From NCBI GenBank assembly GCA_030621515.1, contig JAUXHN010000027.1, forward strand, positions 1 through 32,168: a stretch of DNA of 32,168 nucleotides. The letters are read 5' to 3'. Below are positions 23,310 to 30,068 of the stretch, piece after piece. How positions within the stretch are numbered: the stretch's first letter is position 1; every line of letters begins with the position of its first letter. Position numbers and translations under genes: made by a program. The stretch comes from Deltaproteobacteria bacterium. Its GTDB lineage: Bacteria > Myxococcota_A > Polyangia > JAAYKL01. The notes under the pieces were generated by a model. It searched no databases, had not been told where the DNA came from, and saw nothing but the letters and a program-made list of their open reading frames with translations.

Positions 23310-24272
23310 TCAGTCCCGGTCGTTGTTCGACGTCTCGAGCCAGGTGCAGAAGGCGTCGATGCCCTCCTCCAGCTCTACCGTAGGATCGTAGTCCAGCAAT
23401 TCCCTCGCCACAGAGATATCAGCCAGGCCGTCCTTCATGTCTCCGGGTTGCGAAGACAAAAACTCGAGTTTCGGCTCAACGCCCAGTCGCTTGCCCAGAA
23501 TCGTTATCAGGTTGTTGAGACGAGTGGGTCTCGACGTTCCCAAATTGATCACTTTGAAACCCTCGCAGCGTTCCACTGAGCGGGCCATCCCATCAGTAAT
23601 GTCATCGATGAAGGTGTAGTCGCGGCTCGACCGCCCGTTGCCGAACACCTTGACCGGTTGGTTCTTGAGCATCTTTTTCGCGAATACCTGGATGGCCATT
23701 TCCGGGCGTTGACGCGGCCCGTAGACGGTGAACAACCGCAGCACGTGCATGGAGATGCCGAACAGGTGATGGTAGGTGTGGCACAGGGCCTCTCCGGCAA
23801 CCTTGGTGGCGGCGTACGGGGAGAGGGGACGCAGCATGACCTCGTCCTCCGTGAGGGCGACGTCCGAGTGCCCCGGGTAAACAACCGACGAGGAGGCGAA
23901 GATGAACCGGGGAATCTTGTACCGGCGGCAGTGCTCCAGGAGGTTCAACGTCCCTTGTATGTTGACATTCGTGTAGAGTTCGGGGTGTGTGATGGACTGT
24001 CGAACCCCTGCCCAGGCTGCCAGGTGGACAACGGCGTCGAAGGATTCCTCGAAGACCCGATCCAGAAAATCGCGATCCAGAATGTCACCGGTCATGACCG
24101 TATGTCTGCGGCTGGCCAGCGCCTTCTCGATGTTCCGGTTCTTGATCTCGGGATCGTAGAAGTTGTTGAAGTTGTCAAGGCACACGACATCGTTATCGAG
24201 TGCGATGAGCCGTTCCGCCAGATGGGAACCGATGAAACCCGCGCCGCCGGTGATGAGGACTCTCATGGGCAC
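23310..24272 (-). CDS. UDP-glucuronate 4-epimerase-like sugar-nucleotide epimerase
   Basis: A 320-residue extended SDR. It has 'ITGGAGFIGSHLAERL' (GxxGxxG), 'CLDNFNNFYDPEIKNRNI' (a hallmark of the UDP-glucuronate 4-epimerase/CapI branch), 'HLAAWAGVRQSI', the catalytic Ser-rich 'FASSSVVYPG', and Tyr153-x3-Lys157 ('YAATK'). It also has 'RLFTVYGPRQRPEMAI' and 'FGNGRSSRDYTFIDDI'. It probably converts UDP-glucuronate to UDP-galacturonate for surface polysaccharide or LPS. No other polysaccharide genes are adjacent, so it is a stand-alone gene here. The exact sugar is inferred from motif resemblance. Confidence 0.88.
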   Translation of the reverse strand: MPMRVLITGGAGFIGSHLAERLIALDNDVVCLDNFNNFYDPEIKNRNIEKALASRRHTVMTGDILDRDFLDRVFEESFDAVVHLAAWAGVRQSITHPELYTNVNIQGTLNLLEHCRRYKIPRFIFASSSVVYPGHSDVALTEDEVMLRPLSPYAATKVAGEALCHTYHHLFGISMHVLRLFTVYGPRQRPEMAIQVFAKKMLKNQPVKVFGNGRSSRDYTFIDDITDGMARSVERCEGFKVINLGTSRPTRLNNLITILGKRLGVEPKLEFLSSQPGDMKDGLADISVARELLDYDPTVELEEGIDAFCTWLETSNNDRD

Positions 24273-24316
24273 AGGCTATCAGATTTGAATGCGAACACTA
24301 TAGCTGGTCCAAAAGT

Positions 24317-24715
24317 TCAGGATATGGGTACGGCTCTCAGAGGCCCGGGGATCTCCGTGTGGCCTGGGTCGGTGATGCGGTTCTTCTCGTCGACGAGCAC
24401 GATGACGGGTTGGTATTCGGCCAGCTCGGATTCGTCGTACTCCGCGAAGGTTGCGATTATCACGAGATCGCCAGGACTGTTCTGGTGAGCGGCCGCCCCG
24501 TTGATGCATACCACCCCGGATCCCGCAAGGCCTTTCAGGGCGTATGTCTCTACCCTGGTACCTCTGGTGATATTCCAGATGTGCACATGCTCGTTGGGGA
24601 GTACGTCGGCCGCCTCGAGGAGGTTCGAGTCGATGGTCACGCTCCCCTCGTAGTCGAGATCTGCATTGGTTACGGTTGCTCGGTGTATCTTGGACTTGAA
24701 CATCGTCCGTCGCAT
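24317..24715 (-). CDS. panD: Aspartate 1-decarboxylase (proenzyme)
   Basis: A 132-residue pyruvoyl-dependent enzyme that makes beta-alanine from aspartate for pantothenate and CoA. The self-cleavage site Gly24-Ser25 lies in 'DYEGSVTID'; Ser25 becomes the pyruvoyl group. Lys9 ('[11 protein letters not shown]'), '[17 protein letters not shown]' and '[18 protein letters not shown]' are family hallmarks. AGGAG stands 5 nt before the ATG, fixing the start. A well-formed promoter lies about 80-110 bp upstream. panB and panC are not adjacent. Length is typical (126-140). Confidence 0.96.
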   Translation of the reverse strand: MRRTMFKSKIHRATVTNADLDYEGSVTIDSNLLEAADVLPNEHVHIWNITRGTRVETYALKGLAGSGVVCINGAAAHQNSPGDLVIIATFAEYDESELAEYQPVIVLVDEKNRITDPGHTEIPGPLRAVPIS

Positions 24716-24795
24716 GGGATCTCCTTATGCCCTTCCGCGTGCCGTTCCGTGAGCGAATACAGCCGCTTTGGGCTCGTTGCCCCCAGCCAATCGCG

Positions 24796-24824
24796 TATAT
24801 ACAGCGTGGACGTCACGGGTGCAA
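24796..24824 (-). promoter_or_regulatory. Sigma70-type promoter for panD
   Basis: On the minus strand TTGCAC (24824-24819), a 17-nt spacer and TATATA (24801-24796), giving a leader of about 74 nt before panD. Confidence 0.6.
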
Positions 24825-24825
24825 T

Positions 24826-24839
24826 ATGATTTATATCAT
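24826..24839. promoter_or_regulatory. Palindrome between the divergent panD and acyl-CoA dehydrogenase promoters
   Basis: ATGAT-TTAT-ATCAT lies in the 21 bp between the two divergent -35 elements (24819-24824 minus and 24846-24851 plus). Its place would let one bound regulator touch both promoters. Confidence 0.35.
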
Positions 24840-24845
24840 TTAAAA

Positions 24846-24875
24846 TTGACAACACGGCAACACAGCCAATAAAGT
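24846..24875 (+). promoter_or_regulatory. Candidate promoter for the acyl-CoA dehydrogenase gene
   Basis: A perfect -35 TTGACA (24846-24851), an 18-nt spacer and TAAAGT (24870-24875), about 50 bp before the start codon. Confidence 0.5.
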
Positions 24876-24924
24876 CTGCCACTTCGAAAAACGGCCCGCG
24901 GTCCAATCACCAGGATACAGGAAA

Positions 24925-26535
24925 ATGGATTTAAAAAGACTAGAGGCAGAAGATCTGGAAATGATACTCGGCACCCTCAAGGAGTTCGCGCAGCGGGAGA
25001 TGACTCTCGAAAAGAGGTTGAAGTGGGACAAGGAAGACGTGTGCCCCGTGGATCTCGTGAGAGAGATGATGGGGCCGGACGTGGGTCTGCACCTCGTGTT
25101 CATCCCCGAGAAGTACGACGGGATGGGCGGCGGAGCCTACGATATCTACCGCCTGTGCTGTGAGTTTGCGAGGGTGGATCTGGGCATTGCCACGTCAATG
25201 CTGGCAGTGGCCCTGGGCACCGACCCCCTCCGCGTCGGCTGCACCCACGAGCAGAAGCAAAATTGGATGACCCGCATCGCCAACGAGGGGCTCCTGGTGG
25301 CTTACGGGGTGACCGAGCCCGAGGCGGGTTCCAACGTGGAGAGTCTCAAGACCAGGGCGGATCGGATCATCGATGACAATGGGAACGTGACCCACTACAG
25401 GCTCAACGGGGTGAAGCAGTTCATCTCCAACGGCGCCATCGCCGACCTGATCACCATTCTCGCAAAGGCCCCGGACGGCCCCACGTTCTTCGTGGTGGAG
25501 GCCGGCACCGAGGGGCTCAGCGCGGGCAAGCAGGAGGAGAAACACGGCATCCGCCTGTCCAACACCTCCCAGGTCATCATGGAGGACGTGGTGATCCCCG
25601 CGACGAACATCGTTGGAACGAAAGAGGGCGAGGGTATCAAGCAGTCCAACGAGGTGTTTGGATTCACCCGGCTCATGGTCGCGGCGTTCGGCCTCGGTTG
25701 CGGAGTCTCGGCCCTGGAGAAGGCAATTGTCTACTCCAAGGAGCGAAAAGCATTTGGCACGTACCTGTACGAGAAGCAGGGATACACCCACAAGCTGCTG
25801 GTTCCCGGGAGTGTGAGGCTCGCCGTGTCCAAGGCTTACATCGAGTTCGTGGCCGCTCTGCTCGACACCAGTGATGTGGACCGACAGGTGGAGGGCTCGA
25901 TAGCCAAGCTCTTTGCCACGGAGGCGGGTAACTTTACCGCAGAGTGCTCAATCCAGGCTTTTGGCGGATACGGCTACTGCGCCGAGTACGAGGTGGAGAA
26001 GATCAAGCGGGACGTCCGGATCCTCACCATTTACGAGGGTACCTCCGAGATCCAGCAGAACATCATCGGAGTGTTCCGGATGCGTCAAAACGTAAAGAGC
26101 AAGGGCGCCTTCTACAACGACATGGCCGACGAAGTAGAGGGTCTCGAGGGTGTCGGGGGCAAGGTTGTCGCCTCGGCGGCGCGGTTCCTCTCCGAGTGTT
26201 CGGTGGCGGCTTTTCGGAACAAGCTCACGCGCAAGCAGCACGGCGTGTTCGAGCTGGCTCTCGCCATGACGGACGTGGAGACTGCGGTGGCAATGTGCAG
26301 GACTGCGGCCGCGGGCGATGACGAGCTGTTGCGAGCCCAGTCGCGCATCTGGGCGGCGGAGGTGGGGTTGTCCGTTCCCACCAGGCTGCTGAAGCTGTTC
26401 GCCGGGTCGGGCCTCATCGACGACGAGAAGATGAAGGAATTCACTCAGAAGGCCGATCTCCCCGGCGCCATCGCCCTCCAGGTAGGGACCATGGACGACA
26501 TGGACCTCGTCGCAAAGATCATCACCGTCGACTGA
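24925..26535 (+). CDS. Acyl-CoA dehydrogenase
   Basis: A 536-residue flavoprotein of the acyl-CoA dehydrogenase family, expected to introduce an alpha-beta double bond in an acyl-CoA and pass electrons to ETF. Visible are 'YGVTEPEAGSNVESLKTRA' (FAD/substrate loop), 'LNGVKQFISNGAIADL', 'VFGFTRLMVAAFGLG', 'ERKAFGTYL', 'QAFGGYGYCAEYEVEKIKRD' and the base-carrying 'TIYEGTSEIQQNII' with Glu371, the position used in short/medium-chain enzymes. After about residue 385 there is an extra ~150-residue helical domain, as in the longer ACAD subfamilies, so the chain-length class is uncertain. No other beta-oxidation gene or ETF is adjacent. Confidence 0.93.
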   Translation: MDLKRLEAEDLEMILGTLKEFAQREMTLEKRLKWDKEDVCPVDLVREMMGPDVGLHLVFIPEKYDGMGGGAYDIYRLCCEFARVDLGIATSMLAVALGTDPLRVGCTHEQKQNWMTRIANEGLLVAYGVTEPEAGSNVESLKTRADRIIDDNGNVTHYRLNGVKQFISNGAIADLITILAKAPDGPTFFVVEAGTEGLSAGKQEEKHGIRLSNTSQVIMEDVVIPATNIVGTKEGEGIKQSNEVFGFTRLMVAAFGLGCGVSALEKAIVYSKERKAFGTYLYEKQGYTHKLLVPGSVRLAVSKAYIEFVAALLDTSDVDRQVEGSIAKLFATEAGNFTAECSIQAFGGYGYCAEYEVEKIKRDVRILTIYEGTSEIQQNIIGVFRMRQNVKSKGAFYNDMADEVEGLEGVGGKVVASAARFLSECSVAAFRNKLTRKQHGVFELALAMTDVETAVAMCRTAAAGDDELLRAQSRIWAAEVGLSVPTRLLKLFAGSGLIDDEKMKEFTQKADLPGAIALQVGTMDDMDLVAKIITVD

Positions 26536-26758
26536 TCCGGCTCCCTCGAAGATTTTGCCAGGTTTTGGGACCGAGGTGTGCCATCGGGTCACGGGTGTGC
26601 CGCGCGGGAGTCGTTCGGAAGATGTCCCCAACATGCGGGAATTGTTGCTCATTTTTCTGGAGCGGAGGTTTTTTCAAATAGCGGGGACAAACGGTTTAAT
26701 ATTTGCATTACCCCATTGGCAACAAACAACGTGATAACTCTTTTAATAGGAGGAAGTC

Positions 26759-27811
26759 GTGAAACTCATAGCAGCGAGCATTATTGACAAAGTAGATACC
26801 TTTCTTCACGCCGGGTACATCTCGGCGTATCCGCGACCTCTGTATGCCGAGGCGTATCCCGTCGGAGATGGCGGGGATATTCCGGTCGCCGAGATCGCCC
26901 ATCAGCTGGATCTGACCGAGGCTCTCAGGCTGGAGGGCGAGTCCCTGGCGGCAGTTGTTCCGGGCGGGGGGACCGACACGGCGCTTGCGTCCCTGGGGAA
27001 CCTGGGGTCTTCCGAGATGATGATCATCGGCGCCCTGGCAATGACGGGAGTACTGGCGCTGGTCTACCTGCTGAAAGACCGATTCGAGTGGCGCTCACTC
27101 GGGTTCGCGCAGGCGACATGCGCTCTGCTTGCAATGCTCGTGTTGCTTCCCCACTGCGACGAGGAGGGGGTAAAGCCGCTTCCCACCGATCCCCCCTGGG
27201 AAGGAGTGACCCTGCAGGACTACGCCAACCCACAAGACGCTACCGTGGCCATTCTCCACGGGATAGTGGTTCCTGCGGTGGCGAACGTCGGACAGGGTGT
27301 GGAAATACTGCCGAACGTGCAGAACGAGGTGGGATTGCCCACCAACGCCCTGACCGAGGGAATGGAGTACGCGCTCCTGACGTACGGAATCGACGGCTGG
27401 GGAAAGGAATTTCGGCTGGAAAGGAGCCCATTCAGCGATGAGGATGAGCACAAGTTTTGGAATTATACCGTCACCAGCGCGGGCCAGGACGGCGTATTCG
27501 ACAATGAAGACGATATCACGGCGAGCTTCGCCCAGTCGTACAACGAAGGTTGGGGCTGGCACCGCAACACCTTCTATCTTGTCAAGAGCGGTAACGAGGT
27601 TCAGGTGGTTTTCCACCGGTGGAACAACAAGATGTTCGAGTACATGAACGAGGATCAGGCGGTTGAACTCAGCGGGGACGGCTTGCTGGACCTGTTCCTC
27701 ACCGGGGATTTCTGGAGCGACGAAACTGTCACGGCCGTCAACGAGGCATTCGACGAGGAGGCCGACGGGCTCGACTACAATCCCATCGTGTTACAGGTCT
27801 TCGATTACTAG
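26759..27811 (+). CDS. Two-helix exported protein with pseudopilin-like C-terminal domain
   Basis: 350 residues from GTG at 26759, with AGGAGGA 4 nt upstream. Not recognised as a named family. Residues 1-80 are a non-membrane region ending in 'LEGESLAAVVPGGGTDTAL'. One transmembrane helix follows (~87-105, 'MMIIGALAMTGVLALVYLL'), then a short charged loop. A second hydrophobic stretch ends in 'VLLPHC' (Cys133) and is followed by 'DEEGVKPLPTDPP'. The rest is soluble. 'YGIDGWGKEFRLERS' and 'YTVTSAGQDGVFDNEDDI' resemble the calcium-binding end of type II secretion major pseudopilins (GspG), which read 'D.WG.P...' and 'SaG.DG..GT.DDI'. It heads a tight cassette with a CPBP protease (2-bp gap) and a radical SAM-SPASM enzyme, so it may be their substrate. 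Confidence 0.7.
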   Translation: MKLIAASIIDKVDTFLHAGYISAYPRPLYAEAYPVGDGGDIPVAEIAHQLDLTEALRLEGESLAAVVPGGGTDTALASLGNLGSSEMMIIGALAMTGVLALVYLLKDRFEWRSLGFAQATCALLAMLVLLPHCDEEGVKPLPTDPPWEGVTLQDYANPQDATVAILHGIVVPAVANVGQGVEILPNVQNEVGLPTNALTEGMEYALLTYGIDGWGKEFRLERSPFSDEDEHKFWNYTVTSAGQDGVFDNEDDITASFAQSYNEGWGWHRNTFYLVKSGNEVQVVFHRWNNKMFEYMNEDQAVELSGDGLLDLFLTGDFWSDETVTAVNEAFDEEADGLDYNPIVLQVFDY

Positions 27812-27813
27812 CA

Positions 27814-28533
27814 TTGGATCCGTTCTCAACTAGATCAAAGTCCCCCCTGTTCGGCCTGGTGGTCATGTGCGCCGTGTTCGCGGCCTACCTGGGAATCCTG
27901 CAGCTCAGCGTTTCCGGTTTTCTTTCCCCGGTCCCATATTCCGATCTGTTGTTTCCGGGCCTGTGGTTGCTGGCGGCGAGCGCCTTGCTGGTGGCCAGGT
28001 TCCGCCTGTCGTTCGTCGTTGCTCGGGGCGGCAGGCGAATCCTCGCCAGTGCGATCCTCGCGGGAAGCGTCGTCTTTGCGATGGCTCTCATGGCCGCCCT
28101 CTGGCCGGATCGCAGCGCCGGGGCCGCTGTCGATTCCCTGGTGGGCCGTATGCTGTTGGTGCTCTTCGTACCCGTGGCGGAGGAGCTCTTTTTCCGGGGG
28201 CTATTGCTGGATCGTCTCACCGGGATCCTCAGGAGCAGGATCATGGCGGCGGCCCTGACCAGCGCCCTGTTCGGCCTGGCCCATCTGGCCTCGGGGAACA
28301 CCATGGTCGTCACCATGACCGTGCTCTCGACCGTGCTTTGCGCCATAACCCTTCACACTCGGAGCCTCCTGTGGCCGGTCGCGCTCCATGTCGGCTGGAA
28401 CGCCCTCGCCGTTATTCGCGAGGCGCCTCGCGGGCACGAACGCTGGATCATCGCGGGGATCTGCGCTGTCGTAATGATTGCGCTGGTCGTTCGCGGCGCG
28501 CATACTCGCGTGAAAACCGACCAGCCGGAGTAA
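27814..28533 (+). CDS. CPBP-family intramembrane metalloprotease
   Basis: A 239-residue membrane protein with about seven hydrophobic segments. The CPBP (Abi/CaaX protease and bacteriocin-processing) signature is present: Glu123-Glu124-x3-Arg128 ('EELFFRG'), 'FGLAHLASG' with His157, and 'HVGWNAL' with His192 and Asn196, which together bind the catalytic metal in the membrane. The start is TTG at 27814, 2 bp after the preceding stop and without a clear ribosome binding site, so translation is probably coupled. Enzymes of this family process prenylated proteins, bacteriocins and membrane-anchored peptides. Next to a radical SAM maturase it could process the modified product of the upstream gene. 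Confidence 0.9.
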   Translation: MDPFSTRSKSPLFGLVVMCAVFAAYLGILQLSVSGFLSPVPYSDLLFPGLWLLAASALLVARFRLSFVVARGGRRILASAILAGSVVFAMALMAALWPDRSAGAAVDSLVGRMLLVLFVPVAEELFFRGLLLDRLTGILRSRIMAAALTSALFGLAHLASGNTMVVTMTVLSTVLCAITLHTRSLLWPVALHVGWNALAVIREAPRGHERWIIAGICAVVMIALVVRGAHTRVKTDQPE

Positions 28534-28537
28534 GATC

Positions 28538-29950
28538 TTGTCGTCGTCGAGCAATCCAGTACTTCATTACGCAAGACCCTCCCTGCACGATGTCCGTGAC
28601 GAGGCCCACCTGCTGGTCTGGGGCGGCCTGGCCACGTGGATGGTGATCGACGACGAGCTGGTCGCCCTACTCGGGCGGTTTGACGGGGCCGCCACCCTCG
28701 GGGCGGTGATCGCGAGGCACGCCGAACAGTGGAACCGCAGCGCGCAACAGGTTGCCGAAGAAGCCGAGCCCCTGTTGCAGGATCTGGTTAACCGGGGCGT
28801 TCTGACCGAAACCCCCGGTCCTCCCACGCAGATGTCCGAACCCGTCGAGATCGCCAACATCACCCTGAACCTGACGAATCGCTGCAATCTCTCGTGTCCG
28901 TTTTGTTACAACGGAGACCGGGCGGGCGAGGAGATTCCGGTGGCGAAGATCGTCTCCTTTCTGGAGGCGGGCGCACAGGTCATGTCCAGAGACGCCTCTC
29001 TAATTATTCTTGGTGGCGAGCCCACGCTCGATCCCAAAAGGTTGCTCGAGTTTCTCGACGCCGCCGGCCCTCTCTTTGTGCGTGCGCCCATGATATCCAC
29101 GAACGGTACATTGCTGGACGATGAACTGGTGGGAGAGCTGGCCGCGCGAAGGGTCGAAGTGCAGGTGTCGCTGGACAGCCACCGCCCGGACGCTCACGAC
29201 GCGAGCCGGGGCGACGGCGTGTTCGCGACGGCGGTGGAGGGAATCGCTCGACTCGTGGCCGCGGGGGTGCACACCATCGTCAGTATGGTGCTGCAAAGCT
29301 CCAATATAGAGGACATGGAGAACTATCTGAAACTCGCGACGGACCTCGGTGTGAACGAGGCGCGCTTCATTCCCTTGCGGAACGCGGGAGCTGCGGGGGA
29401 TCACGATCCGGGCGCAGCCCCCGACCGGTACGCCGCCTTCGAGAACCTGCTCGACATTCTGGCGCGCCGGCCCGAGTTTTCCCGGTTGCTCGTGAGGGAC
29501 TTCTTTTCCATATCCATGATTCAGTGCCGGTACACCACGTCCAGGGTGAGCTGCGGAATAGCGCGTCGGGTGATCTTCATCGACGCGGACGGGGAGGTCT
29601 ACCCGTGTCCCAACCACGTGACGCCCGGGTTCGCCCTGGGAAACGTGGCCGACGATTCCCTGCAGCACGTGCTGCGTGATTGCGTCCTCGCCAACGAATT
29701 GCGGGATCGCTACCGGGTAGATCGCTACACCCGCTGTCGCGACTGTCCTTTTTCGCACTGGTGCGCCGGAGATTGTCGCGGAGAGGTGATCGCCGTCACG
29801 GGCGATCCGGCGGCGCCCTCGCCTCATTGTAAGGAGCTTCGAGCCATGTACACGCGCATGTTGTGGCTCATCGCGGACGAAGATCCCCGCCTGGCCGGTC
29901 TCCCCGAACGCCCGGCGGGGAAAGCCGCGAAGGATACTTTTATGGTTTGA
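28538..29950 (+). CDS. Radical SAM-SPASM enzyme with N-terminal PqqD-like domain
   Basis: A 470-residue enzyme from a TTG start (GGAG about 8 nt upstream). Residues ~10-92 have the PqqD/RiPP-recognition-element pattern ('LATWMVIDDELVALLGRFDGAATLGAVI...LLQDLVNRGVL'). The radical SAM core has Cys116-x3-Cys120-x2-Cys123 ('CNLSCPFC'), 'GGEPTLD' and 'ISTNGTLL'. The C-terminal SPASM domain supplies Cys for auxiliary 4Fe-4S clusters: Cys330, Cys339, Cys357, Cys400, Cys403, Cys409, Cys413, Cys431 ('CRDCPFSHWCAGDC'). This architecture is that of peptide/protein-modifying maturases such as PqqE and sactionine or thioether synthases. The substrate is not obvious; the preceding two-helix protein is the best candidate. 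Spacing of 4 bp to the CPBP gene. Confidence 0.92.
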   Translation: MSSSSNPVLHYARPSLHDVRDEAHLLVWGGLATWMVIDDELVALLGRFDGAATLGAVIARHAEQWNRSAQQVAEEAEPLLQDLVNRGVLTETPGPPTQMSEPVEIANITLNLTNRCNLSCPFCYNGDRAGEEIPVAKIVSFLEAGAQVMSRDASLIILGGEPTLDPKRLLEFLDAAGPLFVRAPMISTNGTLLDDELVGELAARRVEVQVSLDSHRPDAHDASRGDGVFATAVEGIARLVAAGVHTIVSMVLQSSNIEDMENYLKLATDLGVNEARFIPLRNAGAAGDHDPGAAPDRYAAFENLLDILARRPEFSRLLVRDFFSISMIQCRYTTSRVSCGIARRVIFIDADGEVYPCPNHVTPGFALGNVADDSLQHVLRDCVLANELRDRYRVDRYTRCRDCPFSHWCAGDCRGEVIAVTGDPAAPSPHCKELRAMYTRMLWLIADEDPRLAGLPERPAGKAAKDTFMV

Positions 29951-29954
29951 AGCA

Positions 29955-29986
29955 GTCTCTTATCTCATCTTAAGATATAGTGCCTT
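29955..29986 (+). repeat. 32-nt imperfect direct repeat, left copy
   Basis: Matches 32111-32142 at 28 of 32 positions, with identical blocks GTCTCT, CTCATCTTA, GATATA and TGCCTT. It starts 5 bp after the radical SAM-SPASM stop codon and, with the right copy, brackets the repeat-protein gene and its leader. Confidence 0.65.
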
Positions 29987-30015
29987 CAGGAGGGGCAACC
30001 ATCGCCTGGCGAGGT

Positions 30016-30060
30016 GTTGCGCAACTTCTGAAGTCCGTCCCCCATTTTTCTTTTATTTTT
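30016..30060. repeat. REP/RAYT-like remnant downstream of the repeat protein
   Basis: GTTGCGCAAC (10-bp palindrome, 30016-30025) is followed by TTCTGAAGTCCGTCCCCC and a T-rich tail to 30060. On the minus strand the phrase 'GGGGGACGGACTTC' resembles the 'GGGGAC(G/A)GACT' repeats found beside REP-associated tyrosine transposases in many environmental bacteria (memory, not searched). No transposase is present. Read on the plus strand the T-rich end could also help terminate transcription. Confidence 0.35.
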
Positions 30061-30068
30061 TTCCTTCA

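Noticed and set aside
28417-28432. Perfect 16-bp palindrome CGCGAGGCGCCTCGCG inside the CPBP gene
   Set aside because: It is within coding sequence of a GC-rich gene and encodes ordinary residues; chance or codon bias is enough to explain it.
30001-30060. Integron attC-like site suggested by GTTGCGCAAC
   Set aside because: No matching core-site pair, no integrase and no cassette spacing; a REP-like remnant is the simpler reading.
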